NCBI GenBank assembly: GCA_933228895.1
Contig: OW121848.1
Coordinates: 161,774,688-161,838,687 of the forward strand
Direction of reading: 5' to 3'
Source: Platycnemis pennipes
Lineage: Eukaryota > Arthropoda > Insecta > Odonata > Platycnemididae
DNA: 64,000 nt
Shown here: positions 40,301-46,480 of the stretch, piece by piece
Layout of the letters: every line of letters starts with the position of its first letter
How positions within the stretch are numbered: position 1 is the stretch's first letter
The notes under the pieces: model-generated
What the model saw: the letters and a program-made list of their open reading frames with translations, nothing else
What the model was told of the DNA's origin: nothing
Database searches by the model: none
Position numbers and translations under genes: made by a program

Positions 40301-43300
40301 GGTAATACAGATTTGACTAAATGCACATCATTTTGAACAAGTCATCGGCAATAAACAATGAGCCTACATCAAGGATACTGGTAGAATTTTCTGGTACACG
40401 TTTTACTCCAGGCTGGCCCAAAAATTGCTCTAAATTCCTCTCAGAATCTTTTTTTTCCCATCTAGTGGAGATTCCTGGTGAAGTATTGTCTTCATTTGCG
40501 CTCTAATCGGAGTCACTTTCACTTATCAAGAGAGGAGGGGATTTTCTATTTCAGACCTTCACTGCAATATCGGAATCACTTCCACTCTCGTCACTGTCTT
40601 CTTCACACTGTAATGGCACATCTGATAAATCATCGGCGCACAGATCTAACAAAATTTCTTCCTCGCGCAAAGCACTGTCATTCCTATGTGATGCCATTGC
40701 ACTGAATATTTCAATAAATACAGGTTGAGGAAAACCTCTTGCAAGACAAACCCGAAACAAAAATCACAATTCACTTGGACTCAAGAAAACGAACTGCTCA
40801 AGACACTTCGAGAGAAGGAACTAACCACAGCCGTAAAAGAACAATGAACGATTCATTATTGGCCCCCTCATTCTTTTAAAAGTGAATGTTTACATTGATG
40901 GAGCAGAGCTGAGAGCACATTTCATCTGCTGTGAGAGGAACTTGAAGGCGAGGCAATACAGATATGGTCCTCAAGGCGACAGAGATATGGTTCCTTGCCG
41001 CTGGCTGAGCTAGGGCCATGTGGAGAAACATTCCGTAAACAATGAGGAAAGGAGGTGGGGTGACCGAGGAAGCTGTGAAAGAAATATACCCTCTGAAAAG
41101 GAGAGGGAAGACGAATAAGTTTCAAGTTGATGGAATTGAAGTTACGTGCCATCACAGAACACTGGACTGAGATTTAAATCGAGTTAAATGTCTAAAATTA
41201 ACGAAATTACTTTGGGTTATCGAACAATATGTTGAGATTATTCTTAATAAATAACAGAAAGCAAATGAGAAATATTCACGATGCACATAAATAACACAAT
41301 TTATAACTTTACCATGATGTGCCTAAATGGCGAGAATTCTCGTCATCCGTCCGCAACGGATGGGATTTAAATGACGAGAATTCTCGCCATCCGTACGCAG
41401 CGTGTTAGCTGTTTCAAAAGGCTCAGTCTCATGAATATAGAATACAATTTCACAATATAAATATGGTGGTCGTGGTGTCCTAGTGGGTAGAGCAATGAGC
41501 TACTGACCTGAGGGTCCCGGGTTCAAATCTCGGGCAAGAATCTTTCTGGACACCCCCATCTAAAATCCTCGCGATTCGATTTTCTGCGTGTCATAACTTG
41601 GGAAGCGTAGGAAATTGCAGGTGGCCCAGGGAAAGGAACTGGCCCCTCTACCCTCACCTATCAAAACCAACCTTCGGGTTGAATCACTGAGTGAGTGAAT
41701 ATAAATGTTAGCCTTTTCTTTACCAAAGCACCGCTGATTACGTAAGTTTAGAAATAGGTTTCATTTTGTTCTCTCAGAATTTCTGCTTGGCCTGATTCTG
41801 TGACTTACTTTTAGAAATCAGTTAATTCTATCTTATAACTTACTCATTCTGGATATAAGGCAGTACTCATTCTGGATGACAGTGGGGCCCAAGATGGTGT
41901 GTGGATACTGTGGATCAAATGCCTAGTTATTTTGTTTTGAGGAGAGCAAGAAGATGCACTTGCTCTCATCAACATTGCTGGAATAAATGCATACATACAT
42001 ACACATAATGATCTACTTTCTCTCGTCCACTGAAGTTATTTTTGAGAATGTTTTCAAAAAGCCAAGCACTGAGTCTGAAGATGGGTCAATTTCTGGAAAG
42101 AGCAAAGATCATAATGCAATTAGAATGGAAATCCATGCACTCCAAATATTGGGAAATGCTTTTCATGATAATGGAGACATCTCTCCTAAGTTTGAACCCA
42201 GTGCTTATGGGCCTCATAGTGAATATAAAAGGCTATCAGTAATTATTATTGCTGTTCAAGGTCATTTCTGCCAGAAGGAGAGGAATGGATGGATTTTTAA
42301 CTGGTACATAATTCTCTATGTTGCTAATGTTTTCTGCTCTCGGTCATTGTAATTTGACCATAAAATTGATAACTGCAGTTTACTCTTGAGTAAAAAATGA
42401 AACTGCTATTTTTACACAAAAATTCCATTCACCTTTATAGGCAACTGGTTTCATTATATTTTGACATCATTAAGTCTTATGCCTTCACATTAATTGGTGT
42501 GCGACAAAATTCACTTGGACCGGGAATTGAACCACGGACCTTAGGCTTTACGGGCCACTGCGCAGACCACTACGCTACCCAGGATCTCTAATTCACATGG
42601 CAATTTTTACCAAAGTTCCAGGTACTAGATGCGTGCAGTGGCCCGGAAAACCTGTGGCTTGTGGTTCGATTCCCAAATGCTAGATTCCCAGATGGTCCAG
42701 GTGAATTTTTTCACAAGGCAATTAGTAATGTGAATTTCACCGCTGTTCACATGGCAGGTTTGAAATATTCTACTAGTCTTATGCCTGATCAGTGCCTGTT
42801 GATGTTACGATGAAACTGGTTGCCAATGAAGGTGAGTAGTGTTTTTGTGGAAAAATTGCAGCATCATTTATTACTGGAGATGGGTAAATTACCATAATTT
42901 TCAACTGAGGTAAATTACCGTGGTAAATTACGGTAATTTTTGAAAATTACCATAATTTTCAGGTAATTATAAGTTTTGAGCGGCAAATCCGTATCAGAGG
43001 ACTCAAAACGAAATCAAATGGCATTGAGATTCAATTGCCGACTCTTATATCAAACATATCACGACGTTTATCTATTATAACTCATTAAAAAATTATAACA
43101 AAGTTGGCAGCAACATGCAATTTGCCTCTTTTTTGTCAAACTATGAGAAATTTTCATTCCAAAGACATACCTTTGCACAATGTGCATTTGCTATTTTACT
43201 CTGAATTAATCACGGACACAATGTAAACAAAATCGTTTTAGCTACCTAATTTATAATATCATCCATTCCAATGGTTTCTTCATGAGGAAGAAATTTTCTG

Positions 43301-44174
43301 AAAAAGAACTGAAAATTACTGTTTATTACGGTAATTTTCAGGGGTGTTGGTAATTTACGAAAAATACCTCTGTAATTTATGAGAATTATCATGGTAATAT
43401 ACCGAGTTGCCCATTTCTATTTATTACCCAAGTGTAATCGTGAAGGAGTTCTACACAGTAGAGCCAAGAATGATTTCTGGTAACTGCAGTGTTATAGACA
43501 TTTGTAACTGCAGGAGTTTAATTAGGAAATGTAGAACATTTAGTTTAAATCTAGAAATGTTAAATTGTGCTTATTATGCATATATTAATTGTTTCCTTGT
43601 GTTTTCCTATGCATTGCAGATTTTTGATGAGCTTCTCAATGGAGACCTTACGCCATATCCGTCTTACTTCTTCAATGCCACTGGCTTCACCTTCTACTAC
43701 AACTACTTGCATGCTCATGATGAAGATAGATTTGGTGATCTCGGGAAGTTCATCCAGAAATCTGAAGTCCGCAGTGCCATTCATGTCGGGGATAGGCCCT
43801 TCAACGGTGGCACGACAGTTGAGGAACACCTGAAACTTGATGTCATGCAGTCTGTGAAGCCTTGGGTGGAAGCTCTGCTGGATTCAGGGCTGTACAGAGT
43901 CGTTATTTACAATGGACAGCTGGACATAATTGTGGCATACCCTTTGACTGTGTCATTTTTGAGTTCGCTGGAGTGGAGTGGAGCTGATGCGTACCGAAAT
44001 GCCTCTAGGCACATTTGGCATGTTGACAGCAAAATAGCCGGCTATTCTAAAGTGGCGGGTCCCCTCACAGAAATACTGGTGAGGAACGCTGGGCACATGG
44101 TGCCTACAGACCAGCCCAAGTGGGCTCTGGACTTGCTCAACAGATTTACTGCCAATAAACCCTTTGCTGGGTGA
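10051..44174 (+). CDS. CPVL: Serine carboxypeptidase, CPVL/vitellogenic carboxypeptidase-like (six exons)
   Basis: Secreted or lysosomal S10-family carboxypeptidase that removes C-terminal residues from peptides. The coding exons are joined(10051..10326, 10413..10596, 14138..14284, 14385..14459, 33915..34081, 43620..44174): 1404 nt, 467 aa, the usual family length. Residues 1 to about 19 form a signal peptide (MWTLIIFCLFGVWDVSG). Family landmarks follow: FINVYPKFEQYPI, then GYLTVNKEFNSNLFFWFFPA, WLQGGPG (103-109, oxyanion hole), YIDNPVGTGYSFTE, GESYAG with nucleophile Ser200, GMAIGNGLCDPE, NGQLDII with Asp385, and NAGHM with His442. Possible N-glycosylation sites are N167, N302 and N410. All introns are GT-AG with consistent phases (0,1,1,1,0). 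The mature part has one cysteine only (C236), so the disulfides usual in S10 enzymes seem absent. The insect substrate is unknown. Family assignment is firm; the symbol marks the closest named family member, not proven orthology. Confidence 0.95.
10413..10596 (+). CDS. CPVL: CPVL-like gene, exon 2 (oxyanion-hole exon)
   Basis: Codons 93-153 plus one base. It carries APVVLWLQGGPG followed by SLFGLFTEHGPF, and ends in YIDNPVGTG at the donor ACCG|GTAATG (phase 1). Intron 2 is 3541 bp and contains a minus-strand RTE-like LINE (11471-13018). Confidence 0.93.
11471..13018 (-). mobile_element. RTE-like LINE, 5'-truncated, with RT domain
   Basis: Read on the minus strand from 13018 it shows an RT with several frameshifts: EIPRDFKKNIIPIPKKKR, then FRTISLTTHAWKIMTRITYR, FIAYADLEKDFDNVDW (catalytic YxDL block), RKGVRQG-like, and MLQFAEDID in place of the usual FADD. 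It ends with the C-terminal block LIGHILRHDGLMKTIVERKV, KGRPRMSYTEQVV and RIEWKAASNQS, then a short TGATGA-type tail at 11471-11480. It lies in intron 2 of the carboxypeptidase gene, antisense to it. RT catalytic residues are altered and stops abound, so it is inactive. Confidence 0.85.
13019..14137. other. Intron 2 remainder, nothing recognised
   Basis: AT-rich intronic DNA upstream of exon 3 without a recurring repeat family. Confidence 0.4.
14138..14284 (+). CDS. CPVL: CPVL-like gene, exon 3 (nucleophile exon)
   Basis: The acceptor is TTTTCAG at 14137. The exon encodes YSFTENDRGYSTNETEVG, FFQLFPDLQSNDFFVTGE and the start of SYAG; the nucleophile is Ser200. The donor is GCTG|GTAAGT (phase 1). 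Intron 3 is 100 bp. Confidence 0.94.
14385..14459 (+). CDS. CPVL: CPVL-like gene, exon 4
   Basis: A 75-base exon encoding KYVPAVSYTIHQENP through LRINFKG, which continues directly from GESYAG as in the family. The acceptor is TTTTACAG and the donor AAAG|GTATTG (phase 1). The following intron is 19455 bp long and filled with transposons. Confidence 0.92.
14460..15479. other. Intron 4 start, nothing recognised
   Basis: AT-rich intron sequence between exon 4 and the first piggyBac relic. No coding signal was seen. Confidence 0.4.
15480..16960 (-). mobile_element. piggyBac-like element relic
   Basis: The minus strand carries a broken DDE/D transposase. The C-terminal half is open at 16040-15681: GVDKADTYLSYNTIL holds the third catalytic Asp, then KTKKWWNKVMLWLISYVLFN follows. 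Further up (about 16620-16480) a decayed block resembling the first-Asp region, with a PWR-type motif and VKYRLLVRM, can be read. Below 15680 a degraded cysteine-rich C-terminal tail is visible. Terminal repeats were not identified. It lies antisense in intron 4 of the carboxypeptidase gene. Sequence blocks are closest to the relic at 38824-41404. Confidence 0.75.
17037..18000 (-). mobile_element. piggyBac-like element relic, C-terminal part, interrupted by a SINE
   Basis: The left end is TTAA (17033-17036) followed by CCCTCCATGCAGG, matching the arrangement TTAA-CCCTCTGTTCCAG at 38866. The next 180 bp parallel the 3' region of the relic at 38824-41404. On the minus strand the transposase C-terminus is split: the zinc-ribbon side lies at 17170-17390 and the helix side (KWWRIVLL, SIWFKDWWPQMANEL, EEPGESFPGD) at 17960-17730. 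Between them sits a tRNA-derived SINE. The N-terminal half is missing. Confidence 0.7.
17393..17711 (+). mobile_element. tRNA-derived SINE, family 1
   Basis: It starts GGGATTGGGTTGTTGCGGTG. The tRNA-like head has a decayed B box, and the body carries the family landmarks CATCCGTCAAATGGGACGTT and TTCTCTCCATCCTTCC. It is inserted inside the piggyBac relic at 17037-18000. A clear target duplication was not found. Confidence 0.75.
18001..19125. repeat. Unassigned intron DNA with a diverged direct repeat (18105-18180 and 19035-19118)
   Basis: Both copies contain AATTTTAACAT, then CTTGTGTATTG or CTTGTGCATTG, then CTCAAGGTCTGTA and GAAACCA. They are about 930 bp apart in the same orientation. The sequence between them has no recognisable coding content. 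They may be remains of long terminal repeats or of a duplicated non-autonomous element. Confidence 0.5.
19130..20870 (-). mobile_element. piggyBac-like element relic with internal deletion
   Basis: The left end is TTAA (19126-19129) plus CCCTCTGAGTGCCACC. Minus-strand decayed frames show, from the N-terminus, MASTSRNEFAPGVDDDRLV (start codon at 20862), an acidic NSEGEVLSDSDESIV, then directly TGYHVVANNFFTS (second catalytic region, Asp replaced by Ala), GYQEKKS, KYWKKVVFN and a cysteine-poor tail. The region of the first catalytic Asp is missing, which points to an internal deletion. The right terminal repeat was not found. It is antisense within intron 4. Confidence 0.7.
20871..22204. other. 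Intron 4, nothing recognised
   Basis: AT-rich intron sequence with a TA-rich low-complexity patch near 21870-21920. No gene and no recurring repeat were seen. Confidence 0.4.
22218..22487 (+). mobile_element. tRNA-derived SINE, family 1, with target-site duplication
   Basis: It is flanked by a perfect 13-bp duplication AGTTCCATACAAA (22205-22217 and 22488-22500). The tRNA-like head has GTGGCTGGAGTACTGGCCTC and a B box GTTTGATTCCC; the body has CGTCGGATGGGAAGTTAAGC and ends AACAACATAACA. It is 270 bp long. The intact duplication suggests a fairly young insertion. Confidence 0.9.
22717..24188 (-). mobile_element. RTE-like LINE, 5'-truncated
   Basis: Minus-strand RT with many breaks: MYSTGEIPMDFKKNVIIPIP and NFRTISLMTHASKILTR at 24141-23926, a degraded catalytic region, then WIDRVSNEEVLRRVGEKRSL, LIGHILGHDGLMKTIIEGKV and RIEWKPASNQF. 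It ends in a (TGA)n tail, read as CATCATCATCATCA at 22717-22730. The short tail directly after the coding end is typical of RTE-group LINEs. It lies antisense in intron 4. Confidence 0.85.
24189..24971. other. Intron 4, nothing recognised
   Basis: AT-rich intron sequence with an AAT microsatellite near 24458-24470. No coding signal was seen. Confidence 0.4.
25182..26652. mobile_element. Non-autonomous piggyBac-type element (TTAA-flanked)
   Basis: TTAA lies on both sides (25178-25181 and 26653-26656). The ends are CCCTTTCGCTACG and, inverted, CCCTTCGCGAC, which match with one indel. Its removal brings the C-terminal pieces of the host transposase (VVNTEF... and ...FREVLIDQ) next to each other, with a small frameshift, so both borders are supported by the interrupted gene. 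The 1.47-kb interior shows no recognisable transposase. A GC-richer patch lies at 25300-25410. Confidence 0.8.
28311..30261 (+). pseudogene. piggyBac transposase (one intron, one frameshift, one stop)
   Basis: DDE/D transposase of the piggyBac family, which cuts and pastes DNA at TTAA. Exon 1 is 28311-28404 (MATKRKRSLTELEINE...) and exon 2 is 28575-30261. The 170-bp intron starts GTAAGT and ends TTAG, with matching phase 1. The N-terminus is acidic. The catalytic Asps are in ITVDETMLKFKGR (D245), ILYVDNFFSS (D325) and NKNMGGVDKFDQL (about D433). The C-terminus has the Cys-rich cross-brace: CTVC, C, C, FFCNSC, CVTPCFEVYH. Allowing for one missing base, the length is about 593 aa, as in known active family members. 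Two lesions are seen: a shift near 29600 (after ELPIIW) and an in-frame TAG at 29890. Otherwise it is open, so inactivation is recent. Confidence 0.9.
30449..30791 (-). mobile_element. tRNA-derived SINE, family 1, with target-site duplication
   Basis: It is bounded by a perfect 10-bp duplication TTCAGAAAGG (30439-30448 and 30792-30801). On the minus strand it starts GGGATCGGGTTGGTGTGGTG, has the B box GGGTTCGATTCCCGG, then the landmarks CATCCGTCGGATGGGACGTT and GCCGACGCCGGGTTTCTCTC, and ends in an (AACC)n tail. At 343 bp it is the best reference copy of the family in this window. It lies in the 3' part of the piggyBac element at 27771-31117. Confidence 0.93.
32615..33914. other. Intron 4 end, nothing recognised
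   Basis: AT-rich DNA upstream of exon 5; no coding signal beyond short shadow frames. Confidence 0.4.
33915..34081 (+). CDS. CPVL: CPVL-like gene, exon 5
   Basis: The acceptor is TTCTTTTAG at 33914. The exon encodes GMAIGNGLCDPEHMLKYSSY, LYQIGLIDSQARDFF and the helical stretch ending FEDAFK. It holds the only cysteine of the mature protein. The donor is AAG|GTGAGT (phase 0). Confidence 0.93.
34310..34610 (+). mobile_element. tRNA-derived SINE, family 1 (diverged)
   Basis: B box GGGTTTGAATCCCAG, then ATCGGGTGGGATGTTAAG and GATGCTGACGCCAGGTTTAC, which align with the family body. The limits are approximate and no target duplication is visible. It lies in intron 5, 230 bp after exon 5. Confidence 0.7.
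34611..36517. other. Intron 5, mostly unassigned
   Basis: Contains the CACAGTGTG-rich block at 35300-35596. Otherwise AT-rich, without recognised features. Confidence 0.4.
35300..35596. repeat. Cryptic repeat of CACAGTGTG/CACTGTGA-type words
   Basis: About 300 bp in which short words such as CAGTGTGAC, ACAGTGTGC, ACACTGTGAC and ACACCGTG recur every 10-30 bases on both strands without a fixed period. Many are self-complementary (ACACTGTG/CACAGTGT). It is too irregular for a satellite and too dense for chance in this AT-rich setting. Confidence 0.75.
36518..36649. repeat. Foldback element (27-bp arms) with hammerhead-like core
   Basis: The left arm 36518-36544 (ATGACAAATGATTTATTACG...) and the right arm 36623-36649 are perfect inverted copies. 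In the loop the minus strand reads CTGATGA, T, GGTGC-TTA-GCGCC (a 5-bp stem with a 3-base loop), GACAC, CTGGGTC, GTG. This is the layout of a hammerhead ribozyme core (CUGAUGA, stem II, GAAAC, stem III, GUC), except that GAAAC is changed to GACAC. Such cores are known in Penelope-like elements and retrozymes. Catalysis is not expected with that change. Confidence 0.6.
36650..38815. other. Intron 5, unassigned, with a 40-bp direct repeat
   Basis: Words near 37929-37969 and 38574-38614 share CAATAGGCCATACTTGTACT with similar flanks, in the same direction, about 645 bp apart. A locally GC-richer open frame lies at 38417-38640. Neither is identified. Confidence 0.4.
39070..40697 (-). pseudogene. 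piggyBac-like transposase, several frameshifts
   Basis: It starts MASHRNDSALREEEILLDLC with an acidic stretch (EEDSDESGSDSD). It breaks near 40550, continues as SDITITEMKKFFAILILMGQ, and is open at 40093-39365: YKIRPVWEYFIENFQNVY, ELSLDEAMIPWRGRLKI (first Asp), HHVYQDNYYKSVKIAELL (second Asp), IRVCGTIRPNRRLPATLK. After a further shift near 39480 comes KGIDRVDMYLSYYTIMRKT (third Asp) and the C-terminal CKVCAFRKIRKETR, with the zinc ribbon cut short. All three catalytic Asps survive, but at least two or three frameshifts make it inactive. Confidence 0.87.
41331..41386. repeat. Two CGAGAATTCTCG palindromes near a piggyBac end
   Basis: The 12-bp palindrome occurs at 41331-41342 and 41375-41386, in an inverted arrangement with flanks GGCGAGAATTCTCGTCATCC and GACGAGAATTCTCGCCATCC. 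They lie within 75 bp of the right end of the element at 38824-41404 and are absent from the left end. Subterminal transposase-binding sites are a reasonable guess. Confidence 0.75.
41463..41697 (+). mobile_element. tRNA-derived SINE, family 2, with target-site duplication
   Basis: It is flanked by AATATAAAT (41454-41462 and 41698-41706). The head is tRNA-like: GGTGTCC pairs with GGACACC (41474-41480 with 41548-41554), the A box is TAGTGGGTAGAGC and the B box GGGTTCAAATCTCGG. The body continues for about 140 bp and ends in a GAGT repeat. It is unrelated in body sequence to family 1. Confidence 0.85.
41707..42485. other. Intron 5, unidentified open frame 41987-42352 (+)
   Basis: A 121-codon + strand frame includes IFENVFKKPSTESEDGSISG, then KDHNAIRMEIHALQ and FHDNGDISPKFEPSAYGP. 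The composition looks protein-like, but no family was recognised and no clean exon borders were found. A decayed gene or transposon fragment is possible. Confidence 0.3.
42498..42592 (-). mobile_element. tRNA-derived SINE, family 3, head fragment
   Basis: The minus strand reads GGGTAGCGTAGTGGTCTGCG (A box), then GTGGTTCAATTCCCGGTCC (B box) and AAGTGAATTTTGTC. It pairs with the opposite-facing copy that starts 14 bp away. Confidence 0.7.
42606..42740 (+). mobile_element. tRNA-derived SINE, family 3
   Basis: Reads GCGTGCAGTGGCCCGGAAAA, GTGGTTCGATTCCCAAATGC (B box), GGTCCAGGTGAATTTTTTCA. It is the same family as 42498-42592 but in the opposite direction, giving a head-to-head pair. Confidence 0.65.
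42874..43418. mobile_element. hAT-like MITE with 8-bp target-site duplication
   Basis: Flanked by ATTTATTA (42866-42873 and 43419-43426). The ends are CTGGAGATGGGTAAATTACC and, inverted, AGAAATGGGCAACTCGG, resembling the CAGNGATGGG-type hAT terminus. Subterminal parts are full of GTAAATTACC and GGTAATTT words in both directions. At 545 bp it has no coding capacity. It lies 200 bp upstream of exon 6. Confidence 0.75.
43620..44174 (+). CDS. CPVL: CPVL-like gene, exon 6 (terminal exon, Asp and His of the triad)
   Basis: The acceptor is GCATTGCAG. The exon encodes IFDELLNGDLTPYPSYF, VRSAIHVGD, VVIYNGQLDIIVAYPLT (Asp385), RNAGHMVPTDQPKWALDLL (His442) and ends NKPFAG at TGA. The open frame extends upstream of 43620 (to 43407), but that part does not match the family and is taken as intron. 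Confidence 0.94.
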   Translation: MFDELLNGDLTPYPSYFFNATGFTFYYNYLHAHDEDRFGDLGKFIQKSEVRSAIHVGDRPFNGGTTVEEHLKLDVMQSVKPWVEALLDSGLYRVVIYNGQLDIIVAYPLTVSFLSSLEWSGADAYRNASRHIWHVDSKIAGYSKVAGPLTEILVRNAGHMVPTDQPKWALDLLNRFTANKPFAG

Positions 44175-44356
44175 GTTGTTCAGTCATGAGCACTGATGCT
44201 TAAATGGAATCTCTTTATTGATCTGCATTTTCTGAAATTTTCCTCAGAAATGGCAAACTGTTAATCTTTGAATATTTTTGTGTATTAGGAGGATGTATCT
44301 TGATAATTATTGCAGTAAAGTATTTGAAAAAAATGTTATTTTAATTATTTGGTTTT

Positions 44357-44362
44357 AATAAA
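44357..44362 (+). promoter_or_regulatory. Polyadenylation signal of the carboxypeptidase gene
   Basis: AATAAA, 183 bp after the stop codon at 44174. It is the first clear signal downstream, so the 3' UTR is probably about 200 bp. Confidence 0.6.
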
Positions 44363-44379
44363 TAATTTCAGAGATATAT

Positions 44380-45142
44380 CCAGAGAGCTCCGGTTCTGTT
44401 ATCTCATGTAGTACTGAAATGGATAGGAAGTCTTAGAACTTTCTCAACATGTTAAAAGATATCGAGAAAGAAATTTTTGTGGTGAACAGAGCAAATGAAT
44501 GTAAATATTGGATGATTGAAGAGGAATCAAGAGTATTTTTGTCATCAATGGAAAAGGAAGGATATGAACAAGAATTTATTTTGCAGGTAGAATTTTAAAA
44601 ATTCAGTCATTTTTTCTTTTCTTTTTATTAATAATTTTATGCTTTAGAAAAAATTGAGTTCCAAGGTGTAATTTGACATTGCACTATCATTTCCTTTTAC
44701 ACTCGTCCAAAGCATATTTTCACGGTTGATGAATTTATCAGGAAATGTAGCTGTGTGCAAGAAACATTAAGTCAGACATGTACCATTGGAAAAGAAATGG
44801 AGCCCTCTTTGTCCAACAATGTTTGTTATTTGCATAAGTATGTCAGCCAGATAAACCATGCCATTGCCTTTCATACCTAATCTCTCCCGTTGCGTGCAGC
44901 TGACCTTTTTGACGTGTCTCGGTATCCTGGAAGATGTCTAAAAGCCCAATTATCTAACCCACAATGTGTATCGGTTGGCTTGGTTGCATTTGAGTAAACA
45001 AAACGTGATAATCCTTTCTGACTAATATGTGGGTACAATGAGTTTGATATCAGCACATGGTATCATTAGGTATCCATTTTTTGTAATTTTCTTCCTATAA
45101 TGATACATGATATGTGGTTACTTAACACTAGTAGGTGGTTAC
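44380..45142. other. Intergenic, nothing recognised
   Basis: AT-rich DNA after the presumed poly(A) site. A 20-bp tandem duplication containing TTAACACTAGTAGG lies at its end (45121-45160). Confidence 0.4.
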
Positions 45143-45146
45143 TTAA

Positions 45147-45870
45147 CACTAGTAGGACGGGAGTTTCGCTCTACCTAGAAGGATGGCAAGGGGTCATTTG
45201 ACCCCAACTTTGTTTCACCAAATTATAAGCTTTCATGCATTGCCATGGATTGTTTTCTTATAGAGGATTTGACGTTTATGTAATACTTATACCACGAACT
45301 ATTTAATAAATTATTTTGATGCTCATAAATTCAAATTTATCACTTATATAAATCATAATCTAATTTGTAGTCAATATAATCATGCAATTGCAATTATTTA
45401 TAGTTCTTAAAATTTCACTAGAAAAGTTTGAGAATATTCGTATGGTTTAGGATTCATTGATATAAAAATACAAAAATATTACTTATTATGACGTTTTAGG
45501 CACATGGTTTTGTTTTTGGCACACATTCCTCAAAGTATTTTTTGCATTGAGAACAACACGTGAAGCTATAGTTTTGACAATTCGGAGATTTTTGGCACCT
45601 TATTCTCTTTTGTGCTCCTTGTAGAAACATGGAAGTTGGCATCTAATGAAGCTTTGCCTTTTTAAATAAGATTGGCAATTTTATTTAATTATGTTATTCC
45701 ACCATATAATGCCTGAAATGACTCTTTTTAGAAGCTTTGCCTGTTTGATCGGTACATGATGGTGGAGGTTGCGTCGGAAAAGATTCCTCGCACCTTTTCA
45801 ACTAATCTTTTTGGTGATCTTTTCATGACTCAGTTTAGAATTTTTCATCTTCCAGAGTACTGAGCTATTA
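45147..45870 (-). mobile_element. piggyBac-like relic, C-terminal part
   Basis: The left end is TTAA (45143-45146) plus CACTAGTAGGACGGG, followed by a GGTCATTTGACC palindrome. The minus strand shows a C-terminal Cys-rich block: QKRIRCQKSPNCQNY, CCSQCKKYF, ECVPKTKPCA then stop (about 45610-45490). A decayed helical part lies upstream (to 45870). The right end was not found. Confidence 0.55.
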
Positions 45871-45962
45871 ATCGAGGTTACATCCAATGGTATTGATTAT
45901 TGCTTAACTTGCCTCCATGCAGTAGTGTCACTGTTGATCATAGTTGTATGTCAGTAGTGCAC

Positions 45963-46020
45963 GTATGGTGATCTTCACCCCATGCCACACATCCTCGCTG
46001 TGCTCTCAGGGTATTCATTT
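45963..46020 (+). mobile_element. LINE 3'-end fragment
   Basis: GGTGATCTTCACCCCATGCC, ACACATCC and CTCTCAGGGTATTC follow the 3' terminus of the CR1/Jockey-group family. Confidence 0.45.
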
Positions 46021-46328
46021 ATTTTTTTAAATTAAAGCTCACATACAGCATTTCTGCCAATTTAAAGTGACGCAATAACATACTTGAATAATGTATTGCG
46101 TAGATGTAAGTCCTTCCTCTTTTTTAAGTTATTTGTTTTTATATTGAGCATTAAATGTCCTTGTTACAAATAATTGTATCTGTATGTTCAATGGTGTGTC
46201 ACATTCGTTTTAAAGCTGTTATCACGCCCTCAATTGCCTTCTTCAGCAAGGACTTGGAATTCCTGAAGCTTGAAAGTACGTGCTTACGATGATATGAAAG
46301 AAAGACTTAATCCATAAAACCCATTTTA

Positions 46329-46440
46329 CATCTACACAACACAAGGGTGTGTGAAGGGGGGGGGGTGAAGATCACCAAACATGAACTATTGACGTGCAAA
46401 CAAGCAACTACATGGAAACATGTTACATATTAGGGTCACA
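46329..46440 (-). mobile_element. LINE 3'-end fragment
   Basis: In the plus reading: ACATCTACACAACACAAGGG, GTGTGTGAAGG, GGTGAAGATCACCAAACATG and CTACATGGAAACATGTTACA, as in the copies at 3966 and 52716. A run of nine G lies inside. Confidence 0.6.
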
Positions 46441-46480
46441 AGGGCTTTTACTTTACGCTCCCACTACCCGTCTAGTGAAC

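Larger units (their letters stand above)
38824..41404 (-). mobile_element. piggyBac-like element, inactivated
   Basis: The probable ends are TTAA-CACGTTGCGTACCG at 38820 and, inverted, CACGCTGCGTACGG at 41391-41404 followed by TTAG (a decayed TTAA). Both ends have ATTTAAAT a little inside. The minus strand encodes a transposase pseudogene at 39070-40697. A second TTAA-CCCTCTGTTCCAGCGG lies 46 bp inside the left end and matches the left end of the relic at 17037, so two elements may be nested here. It lies in intron 5. Confidence 0.7.

Noticed and set aside
41474..41554. A true tRNA gene
   Set aside because: A and B boxes and an acceptor-like stem exist, but extra sequence separates the T arm from the 3' strand and the unit is flanked by a target duplication; it is a SINE head.
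43560..43833. Overlapping frames on both strands at carboxypeptidase exon 6
   Set aside because: Shadows of the true reading frame, which carries the catalytic Asp and His.
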